From positions 1-64,000 of the forward strand of contig JAFIFX010000002.1 in NCBI GenBank assembly GCA_020831805.1: 64,000 bases of DNA, in the 5' to 3' direction. The position numbers were made by a program, and so were the translations under genes. Numbering within the stretch: the stretch's first letter is position 1; each line of letters begins with the position of its first letter. The notes beneath the pieces are model-generated. The model saw only the letters and a list, made by a program, of their open reading frames with translations. It did no database searches and was not told the origin of the DNA. Shown piece after piece: positions 39,142 through 46,470 of the stretch. The DNA comes from Planctomycetota bacterium. Lineage in GTDB: Bacteria > Planctomycetota > Phycisphaerae > Phycisphaerales > UBA1924.

Positions 39142-39372
39142 GGGTGGGATCCGGACGGTTCAGGGGGCTTGCTGGGCGTTTCGGTTACTGGGGGACCGCA
39201 GGCGTGGGTCAGGGAAACGGAGGGGTGGGGGTCTGAAGCTGCTTCGAAGCATGAGACTAGCGGAACAGGGGAGATTTTGGCGCAGGAAAACCGCTCTTTG
39301 AAGAGGAAAACCAAGCGCCGTCGCCGCGATGTCTGGGGGTGTGAAAGTTATCAGGACTTTTCGCTGGAGCCG

Positions 39373-40008
39373 TCAGGGGCATCCCTCGTTGTAGAGGGCC
39401 ATGTAGGCGGCGATGTCGAAGAAGTTCCAGACGCCGAAGGGGGGTGCGAGGTCGGCTCGGGGGTCCTGGTTGTTGTAGAGGGCGATGAAGTCGGCGACAT
39501 CGAAGAAGTTGAGCAGGCCGTCGCCGTTGATGTCGGCGGGGCAGACGAGGCGGACGAAGACATTGGGGTCGTCGAGGTTGATCCAGCCGATGTTCTCGCC
39601 CCATGCGAAGCCGCGGAAGCGGTTGTTCTCGATGCGGGCGGGGTTGGCAGGGGAGGCGAGGGCGCCGCCGGAGAAGTTGATCCAGCCGACATTCTCGGCC
39701 CAGGCGAAGCCGGAGAGGTGGCCGTTGTCCGGGTCGCGGTTGACGCCGAAGTTCAGGCCGGTGGTGTTGGCGTAGGGCCCGTCGCCGTCGCCGAGGTTGA
39801 TCCAGCCGATGTTCTCGCCCCAGACGAAGCCTTCGAGGTGGGTGGGGTATGCGAAGACGCCCTGGGCCCCGGGGGGGTTGCCGGCGTCGGCGAAGTTGAG
39901 GAAGCCGATGTTCTCACCCCAGGCGAACTTGTGGTTGGGGTCGACCTGCTGGGCCAGGGCGGGGGCGGCGGTGAGGGCGAGGGCGCCGAGGAGTGCTGTG
40001 GTTTTCAT
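39373..40008 (-). CDS. WGENIGWIN-repeat exported protein with dockerin-like C-terminus, copy B
   Basis: Mature region identical to copy A; different signal peptide MKTTALLGALALTAAPALAQQ. Confidence 0.8.
   Translation of the reverse strand: MKTTALLGALALTAAPALAQQVDPNHKFAWGENIGFLNFADAGNPPGAQGVFAYPTHLEGFVWGENIGWINLGDGDGPYANTTGLNFGVNRDPDNGHLSGFAWAENVGWINFSGGALASPANPARIENNRFRGFAWGENIGWINLDDPNVFVRLVCPADINGDGLLNFFDVADFIALYNNQDPRADLAPPFGVWNFFDIAAYMALYNEGCP
39375..39985. repeat. 611-bp exact direct repeat, copy B
   Basis: Identical to 36095-36705. Confidence 0.95.
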
Positions 40009-40040
40009 GCTCGTCTCCGTATCGTGTGAGAGGGGTGGCT

Positions 40041-41264
40041 TTAGTAGGAGAAGTTGGCCAGGGGGTCGGGGGTGTTGCTGCCGAAGGGGGAGAACCCGCC
40101 GCCGGCGACGCCGTTGATGGCGGCGGTGGTGATGATGCTCGGGGCCCAGCAGTAGTTGCTCGGGGCGATGTCCAAGTTGGTGCCGTTGCCGTTGCAGGTG
40201 TTGGCGAAGATGAGGTTGGCGCTTGCGGTGCTGCGGATGCCCACGGCGTTGCCGGTGCAGTGATTGGAATCGATCCGGTTCCGCGAGCTGCTCATCAGAA
40301 TGCCGGGTGCGCCGGATGAGCCGTTGCCCGAGCAGTTGTTGCCGCGGACGATCGAGCGTTGGAAGACGCGGATGCCGCCCTCGCCGTTGGAGCGGACGGT
40401 GCAGTCGGTGATGCTGCAGTCGCCGTTGAGCGTAAAGATGCCGAACTCGCCGTTGCTGATGACGGTGCAGTGGGAGACGATGCTGGCCCAGCTTGTCTCG
40501 ATCCCGCGCGAGCCGTTCGACCGGGCGATACACGAGATGACCGTGCTGTCGGCGTTGACGGCGATGCCGCGGGCGATGTTGTTCCCGGCGACGGAGTCGA
40601 GCACGGACGCCCCAGCGCCGAGGACGATCCCGTCCGTCCCGTTGTTCGAGCAGTTGCACCCAGAAACGGAACAGTTGAAATCCCCGAAGATGCCTCGTTG
40701 CGCGTTGTTCGACGCCGTCGAGTTGGTGACGGCGCCCCGCAGCCCGATGCGGATGCCTGAGCTGGCGTTGTCGGCGGCGATGATGTCGGAGATACGCGTG
40801 TTCGAGGACAGCGCCGAGACGCCCATCGAACCCCAGCCGGCGGTCACTCCGTTGCGGATCTGGATGTTCTTGCGCGAGGCGGTCGCGGTGATGCCGTTGA
40901 GCGATCCGGGGACGCCGACGAGGGCGTAGCCCATCAGGTCGACGGTGACATTGTCCGCGTTGATGGCCAGGCCGTTGCGCCCGCTGACGCCGCTGATGTT
41001 GCCGGTGAGGTAGTACGAGCCGGGCTGGGTGATGATGAAGTTGCTGTTGCTGGACCCCGGGGTGTTAGTGCTGTTGATGGCGATGCGCGGCTCGGGGCCG
41101 GGGGTGGGGGCGATCGGGCCGAGGGGCGGGTTGAGCGGGCCGGCGCTGGCCTTGCCGGCGAGGAGCGCGCCGGCGGCGAGGCCGCCGATACCCGCGAGCA
41201 TGGCGCGGCGGTGGGTGGCCGGGTCGGTGGGGTTGGCGGTGTCGGTCTGGCTGGCGTGATCCAT
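40041..41264 (-). CDS. Tat-signal right-handed parallel beta-helix repeat protein
   Basis: HRRAMLAGIGGLAAGALLAGKASAGPLNPPLGPIAPTPGPEPRIAIN. Confidence 0.82.
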   Translation of the reverse strand: MDHASQTDTANPTDPATHRRAMLAGIGGLAAGALLAGKASAGPLNPPLGPIAPTPGPEPRIAINSTNTPGSSNSNFIITQPGSYYLTGNISGVSGRNGLAINADNVTVDLMGYALVGVPGSLNGITATASRKNIQIRNGVTAGWGSMGVSALSSNTRISDIIAADNASSGIRIGLRGAVTNSTASNNAQRGIFGDFNCSVSGCNCSNNGTDGIVLGAGASVLDSVAGNNIARGIAVNADSTVISCIARSNGSRGIETSWASIVSHCTVISNGEFGIFTLNGDCSITDCTVRSNGEGGIRVFQRSIVRGNNCSGNGSSGAPGILMSSSRNRIDSNHCTGNAVGIRSTASANLIFANTCNGNGTNLDIAPSNYCWAPSIITTAAINGVAGGGFSPFGSNTPDPLANFSY

Positions 41265-41299
41265 GGCGTGTCTCCGTGTGGTTCCCGTGTGCGGCGTGC

Positions 41300-42535
41300 T
41301 CAGAATGTGTAGTTGGCGTGGGGGTTGTTGCTCGAGGCGATGTTGGCGGAGGTGACGGTGGGGCCGGTGGTGTTGCCGCCGGCGAGGCTGAAGGGCGGGT
41401 TGGCGGCGCGGAGGGAGTTCCGGATGATGAGGTTGCCGCCGCCGACGGCGTCGATGCCCGGGGCCTGCAGGACGATGTTGTTGGCTTCGATGCGGTTGCC
41501 AGCGCCGGTGACGCGAATGCCTGAGCCCTGGTTGGAGGCGTTGCGGTTGTTGACGATCGTGTTGCCGATGATGGTGCTGTCGCTGCTGGCCGCGATTCCA
41601 CCGCCGGTGTTCTCGCTGATGGTGTTTTCCAGGATGCTGCATCGTGATCCGGCAGTGATGCCTCGGCGTTCAAGAGTGTTTCCGTTGCCGTCGATTGTGC
41701 ACTTCTGTATCGACCCACCATTACCGATGACGATGCCTTCGCGTCCGTTGTTCCGCGCGACGCAGTCGAGAACCGTGCTACCTGAGCCCGCGTTGATCCC
41801 TTGAAAACCGTTGTTTCGCGTGACACATTCGAGCACTGAGCTTCCAGCGCCAGCGACGATTCCATCTCTGCCATTGTTTTGCGAGTTGCAGTTGTGAATC
41901 AGGCCCCCGCCCGCGACGAGGAACGCGGGACCGCTGAGGCAGTTTGTCGCAATGCAGTGACGGATGACTGACCCGGGACCCACACTGACGCCGCCTGCAC
42001 GGTTGTTGTGCAGGACGAGGTTCTCGATGACACAGTTTTCGGCATTGGTCAGGTTAACACCATACGAGTTTGAATTCGTCCAATCGTGGATGGTTCCGTT
42101 TCGGATCACGATGTTTCTGAGCGTTCCAGAGCCGGTTGATAGTTGAATCGCGGATTGAAAGGTCGTGCTGTTTCCTGCCAGTCTAAAGCCCATCAGATCG
42201 ATGGTGACATTGCTCGCAGCGATGGCGATCACTCCAAATGCACCGGTAGAGTTACTATTGGCGGTGAGGTAGTAGCTGCCGGGTTGCGTGATCTGGAACA
42301 CGCCGCCGCCCCCGAAGTCGAAGTTCCTGCCCAGCATGGGGGTCCGCGGTTCGACCTCATCGAGCGGCTTCATGGTTGGTGCGATGGGGCCGGTAGGCGG
42401 CTCGAGAGGACCGGCGTGGGCCTTGCCCGCGAGGAGCGCGCCGGCGGCAAGGCCGCCGAGGCCGGCAAGCATGGCGCGCCGGTCGGTGGGGAGGCTTGCG
42501 TGCGGGGGGGTGTGATCGGCGGGTTGGTCATGCAT
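41300..42535 (-). CDS. Tat-signal right-handed parallel beta-helix repeat protein
   Basis: DRRAMLAGLGGLAAGALLAGKAHAGPLEPPTGPIAPT; FQITQPGSYYLTAN. Confidence 0.82.
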   Translation of the reverse strand: MHDQPADHTPPHASLPTDRRAMLAGLGGLAAGALLAGKAHAGPLEPPTGPIAPTMKPLDEVEPRTPMLGRNFDFGGGGVFQITQPGSYYLTANSNSTGAFGVIAIAASNVTIDLMGFRLAGNSTTFQSAIQLSTGSGTLRNIVIRNGTIHDWTNSNSYGVNLTNAENCVIENLVLHNNRAGGVSVGPGSVIRHCIATNCLSGPAFLVAGGGLIHNCNSQNNGRDGIVAGAGSSVLECVTRNNGFQGINAGSGSTVLDCVARNNGREGIVIGNGGSIQKCTIDGNGNTLERRGITAGSRCSILENTISENTGGGIAASSDSTIIGNTIVNNRNASNQGSGIRVTGAGNRIEANNIVLQAPGIDAVGGGNLIIRNSLRAANPPFSLAGGNTTGPTVTSANIASSNNPHANYTF

Positions 42536-42571
42536 GCGTCTGTTCCTTTGCGGACGAACGGATTCAGGCGG

Positions 42572-43648
42572 TCAGAATGTGTAGTTGGCGTGTGGGTTGT
42601 TGCTGGAGGCGATGTTGGCGGAGGTGACGGTGGGGCCGGTGGTGTTGCCGCCGGCGAGGCTGAAGGATGGGTTGTTGGCGCGGAGCGAGTTTCGGATGAC
42701 GAGGTTGCCGCTGCCGGTGGCCTGGATGCCGGGCGCCTGGAGGACGATGTTGTTGCCCTCGATGCGGTTGCCGGCTCCGGTGACGCGGATGCCGGCGCCC
42801 TGGTTGGAGGCGTTGCGGTTGTTGACGATGTTGTTGTTGCTGATGACGCCGTCGCTGACCGCAAAGATGCCGCCGCCATTATTGTTGTTGATTTTGTTCT
42901 CTTGGATGGTGCATCTTAATCCGTTTTCAATAAGAACGCCTTGTCCTTTGTTGTTACTGATGACATTGCTTTGGATGAGGCAATCGTCAGCAGCTCTGAC
43001 ACCGCTGAGGGCGTTGCCGTGCGACACGGAGCTGAGCAGGGCGCTCCGGTTCGAGAGGCTGAATCCAAACCCGCCATTGTTGTGGGCCGTGCAATGGCGA
43101 ATGATCGCCTGGCTGTTGGACCAGATTCCGGTTGACTGATTATCCGCAAGAATGAGGTGCTCGATCATGCAGTTGAAGGTGTTGAAGACGCCGAGTAGAT
43201 TGAGTGCCACCCCTGCCGAACCCCATGAGCGGATGGCGCCATTGCGAATGGTGGTGTTGCTGATCAAGACGGAGTTTCGGATGCCGTGAACGGAGCCGGG
43301 CACACCAATCAGCGAATAGCCGTTCAGGTCGATGGTGACATTGCTTGAGGCGATCGTGATTCCGCTGCGGCCGGATAGTCCGGTGATGTTGCTCTCGAGG
43401 TAATACGAGCCGGGCTGGGAGATGACGAAGCTGCTCTGGCTGGATCCCGGGGTGTTGGTGCTGTTGATGGCGATGCGCGGCTCGGGGCCGGGTGTGGAAC
43501 TGATCGGGCCGGGTGGCGGGTTGAGCGGGCCGGCATTGGCCTTGCCAGCGAGGAGCGCGCCGGCGGCGAGGCCGCCGATGCCGGCGAGCATGGCGCGGCG
43601 TGCCTGGGTTTGGGTTTCGTGCGGATCGGCTTGATGATTCTGATGCAT
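42572..43648 (-). CDS. Tat-signal right-handed parallel beta-helix repeat protein
   Basis: ARRAMLAGIGGLAAGALLAGKANAGPLNPPPGPISSTPGPEPRIAIN. Confidence 0.82.
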   Translation of the reverse strand: MHQNHQADPHETQTQARRAMLAGIGGLAAGALLAGKANAGPLNPPPGPISSTPGPEPRIAINSTNTPGSSQSSFVISQPGSYYLESNITGLSGRSGITIASSNVTIDLNGYSLIGVPGSVHGIRNSVLISNTTIRNGAIRSWGSAGVALNLLGVFNTFNCMIEHLILADNQSTGIWSNSQAIIRHCTAHNNGGFGFSLSNRSALLSSVSHGNALSGVRAADDCLIQSNVISNNKGQGVLIENGLRCTIQENKINNNNGGGIFAVSDGVISNNNIVNNRNASNQGAGIRVTGAGNRIEGNNIVLQAPGIQATGSGNLVIRNSLRANNPSFSLAGGNTTGPTVTSANIASSNNPHANYTF

Positions 43649-43727
43649 AGGCGTGGTTCCTGTCGTTCTGTTCACTCGCAGGAGGCGGCGTTGGTCCAGG
43701 CCGCATCGCGACCACGGCGGGCCAGAG

Positions 43728-43880
43728 ATGGACGGGTATGTGGGCGTGGACCCCCGGGTGGTCAGGCTGATCCGGTCAGACTACCAGATCGGGGGGACAT
43801 GGCCAAGGTTCTTTCGATACATTCAGCGCACCATGGGGCCCGTCATCACGCGGATTGGGCGTGAAACCCGCGCGGTGTGA
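43728..43880 (+). CDS. Possible small protein (50 aa)
   Basis: MDGYVGVDPRVVRLIRSDYQIGGTWPRFFRYIQRTMGPVITRIGRETRAV*; no strong SD. Confidence 0.25.
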   Translation: MDGYVGVDPRVVRLIRSDYQIGGTWPRFFRYIQRTMGPVITRIGRETRAV

Positions 43881-43882
43881 TC

Positions 43883-43913
43883 AAAAAAACGCCCCGGGCG
43901 GGCCCGGGGCGTT
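43883..43913 (-). terminator. Rho-independent terminator of the protease gene
   Basis: aacgccccgggc-gg-gcccggggcgtt with T7 tract on the minus strand. Confidence 0.8.
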
Positions 43914-43946
43914 GCTTGGATGATCGGGTTGTCTGTGGTCACAACA

Positions 43947-46148
43947 TCACGGGCAGCCGGCGTTGTAGAGATCCAGGTAGATCGACACATCAAAGAAGTT
44001 GAACAGCCCGTCCTGATTGAGATCCGCGGCGGGGTCCTGGTCGTTGAACAGGTCCATGAAGGCGGCCAGGTCGAAGAAGTTGACCTGGCCGTCGCCGGTG
44101 ATGTCCGCGGGGCATGCATCGGTGCAGGCGATGTCGAAGACGCGGAAGGCGTCGACGCCGGACTCGGTGATGGCGTTGTTGGGGTTGTCCTCGGAGCTGA
44201 AGCGGAAGATCATCGTGCCGGTCGGCTCGATGAAGTCGGCGATGCGGAACTCCATCCAGTTCCAGTCGATGCTGTTGAGGACGGTCTCGACGGTGATCCA
44301 GGACGCCCCGCCGTTGTTGGAGATCTGGAAACGGAAGGGGTCGTTGCCGTTGGAGCGGTGCCAGCGGGCGTAGGAGACGCGGGGGTCGTCGTAGCCGGAC
44401 AGGTCCATCGTCGGGGAGATGAGGTAGGTCGGGCCGCCATCGACATCCTCGAGCGGGCGGTTGTCGGTGACATAGCATTTGCCGGAGCCGTCGGCGTCGT
44501 GGGGCGGGTCGAAGCGGCCGTAGTTGCCGGGGACCGCGCGTTCCCAGGCGCCGGCGGTGAGGCTGGTGTGGTTCTCGACGGTCCAGCCGAGGTCCTGCTC
44601 GAAGTCGTCGCTGATGGCGATGGTCATGTTGGCGGCGACGGTGGTGCGCAGGGCGGCGTCGGGCGCGTTGTCGGGGAGAAACCAGGTGCTCCCGGCCGTG
44701 TCCTGGGCGGTGAAGTAGAAGGACAGCTCGATGCCGCAGTCGGCGGGGGGGAAGGCGCCGGTGTAGACATCGCCGCCGGCGTGCTGCATGGCCAGTGGCG
44801 AGAATCCCGAGCCGGTGTCGACCCACATGGTGACGACGCCGGACGGATCGCGGCCGTTGTCGGGCGCGACGATGATGGAGAACTCATCGCCGCCGTTGGG
44901 ATGGACAAAGTTGGGCCGTTCGCTGAGGAACTGCAGGTCCAGGCCGAGGGGGATGGTGATGCCCAGGGGGTTGTTCAGGGCGTCCTGGAAGTTGGGGTTG
45001 TTGAGGCTGGTGCCCTGGTTGGAGCCGCCGGTGGAGGTGCAGCCGGCGTGGGTATGCACGCCGATGGCGCGGTTGTTGTTCTCGTCGAGGACGGCCGAGC
45101 CGGAGTTGCCGCCGGTGGTGTCGGTCGCGTAGCGCAGGGTGTTGCCGGAGTTGACGACGAAGGGGCCGACATGGGTCTTCTGGGCGAGGCGCCAGGTCTG
45201 CGGCACGGGCGAGGAGACGGTGCCGTAGCCCGTGATGCGGATCGGGCGGCTGTCGGCGGGGGGGACGGTGGCGGTGAGGATGTAGGAGTCGCCCATCGCA
45301 TCGCGCGGGGCCAGGCCCGTGTTGGCGTTGGCGAACGCGCCGAAGAAGGCCCAGTCGATGCCCACGCCGCCGGACTGGCGCTGCACGGAGACCATGTCGA
45401 TGGGGTACTGGTCCTCGGGCGGGGGGTTCTGGGGGGTGCCGCTGGAGGTGGAGAGCGGCACATTGAACTGGACGACGCTGCCGGCGGCCGGGCCGCAGTG
45501 GCCGGCGGTGATCATCGAGTGCGGCTGGTTTCCGAAGAGCCAGGCGGTGCAGCCGATGGGCATGAGGCGGGCGGCGCGGGGGTCGTTGGAGAGGATGCGG
45601 TCGTCTGTGGTGCCGCAGATCGAGCGGGGCATGATCGTCGGCTCGGAGACGGTGGCGCCGGTGACCTGGACGCTGTTGACGCCGGCGAGGTTGCCGGGCG
45701 AGGCCATGATCTCGACGCGGACGCGGCCGCCGTTGAAGTAGGCGGAGGTGTACTGCCACTCGGCGAGGGACTGGCGGTCGAGGTACTGCTCGTGGCCGTC
45801 ATAGAGCGAGGTGATGCGCAGGTAGGACTCGCGGGCGAACTCGGTGGCGGGGGCGAGTTGGACCTCGCCGAAGCGCAGGCGGATCCAGCCGGCGTCGGGG
45901 ACCTCGATCTCGGTCGACCAGACGGGGACCTGTGCGGGGCGGCCCTCGAGGCCGCGGGGGCGCGGCTCGGGCCGGACCTCGCCCGAACTGACATTGAGGG
46001 CGAGGGCGCGGCGTTCGATGGGGTTGGTCAGGCCGTTGAACTCGACCTCGAGCGCGATGGGGTCCTCGGGGTCGACGGTGAAGGGCTCGACGCCGGCGGC
46101 AGCGCCGGACGCCAACAGAAGGGCGGACAGGACGGAAAAGCGGATCAT
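43947..46148 (-). CDS. Trypsin-like serine protease with dockerin-like C-terminus
   Basis: MITAGHC, GGNSGSAV; C-term CPADITGDGQVNFFDLAAFMDLFNDQDPAADLNQDGLFNFFDVSIYLDLYNAGCP. Confidence 0.85.
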   Translation of the reverse strand: MIRFSVLSALLLASGAAAGVEPFTVDPEDPIALEVEFNGLTNPIERRALALNVSSGEVRPEPRPRGLEGRPAQVPVWSTEIEVPDAGWIRLRFGEVQLAPATEFARESYLRITSLYDGHEQYLDRQSLAEWQYTSAYFNGGRVRVEIMASPGNLAGVNSVQVTGATVSEPTIMPRSICGTTDDRILSNDPRAARLMPIGCTAWLFGNQPHSMITAGHCGPAAGSVVQFNVPLSTSSGTPQNPPPEDQYPIDMVSVQRQSGGVGIDWAFFGAFANANTGLAPRDAMGDSYILTATVPPADSRPIRITGYGTVSSPVPQTWRLAQKTHVGPFVVNSGNTLRYATDTTGGNSGSAVLDENNNRAIGVHTHAGCTSTGGSNQGTSLNNPNFQDALNNPLGITIPLGLDLQFLSERPNFVHPNGGDEFSIIVAPDNGRDPSGVVTMWVDTGSGFSPLAMQHAGGDVYTGAFPPADCGIELSFYFTAQDTAGSTWFLPDNAPDAALRTTVAANMTIAISDDFEQDLGWTVENHTSLTAGAWERAVPGNYGRFDPPHDADGSGKCYVTDNRPLEDVDGGPTYLISPTMDLSGYDDPRVSYARWHRSNGNDPFRFQISNNGGASWITVETVLNSIDWNWMEFRIADFIEPTGTMIFRFSSEDNPNNAITESGVDAFRVFDIACTDACPADITGDGQVNFFDLAAFMDLFNDQDPAADLNQDGLFNFFDVSIYLDLYNAGCP

Positions 46149-46470
46149 GGCGTGATACCTCACGAGGATTTCGGTCGCACGGGCCCACGCCCGTTGCGTG
46201 GCCGCCCGGCGGGTGCGAGCCGCCGGACTTTGGGGAGATGGACGATCCGGGCGGACCCAGAACGGGCCGCCGCATGCGTAACCTATCAAAATTGTCTGGT
46301 TGGCACAAGGATTTGGTTTGGACAGGACAATCCCCGATGTGGGGATAGCCGTCGGCGATTCCGGGGTGAGCGGGTGCTCGACGCCGCATCCGGCCCGGGG
46401 TTCTGTGGGTATCAACTCGGCACGCCGCCCCGCCCAGGCTTTGCCTGGGGGTCGGAGAAGGAGAGCACGC

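Noticed and set aside
36095-39985. Insertion sequence or transposon explaining the 611-bp duplication
   Set aside because: No transposase ORF, terminal inverted repeats or target-site duplications; boundaries coincide with the mature coding region
31186-46148. Cellulosome locus
   Set aside because: Dockerin-like tails present but no cohesin, scaffoldin or glycoside hydrolase seen; cargo is FG-GAP, repeat and protease proteins
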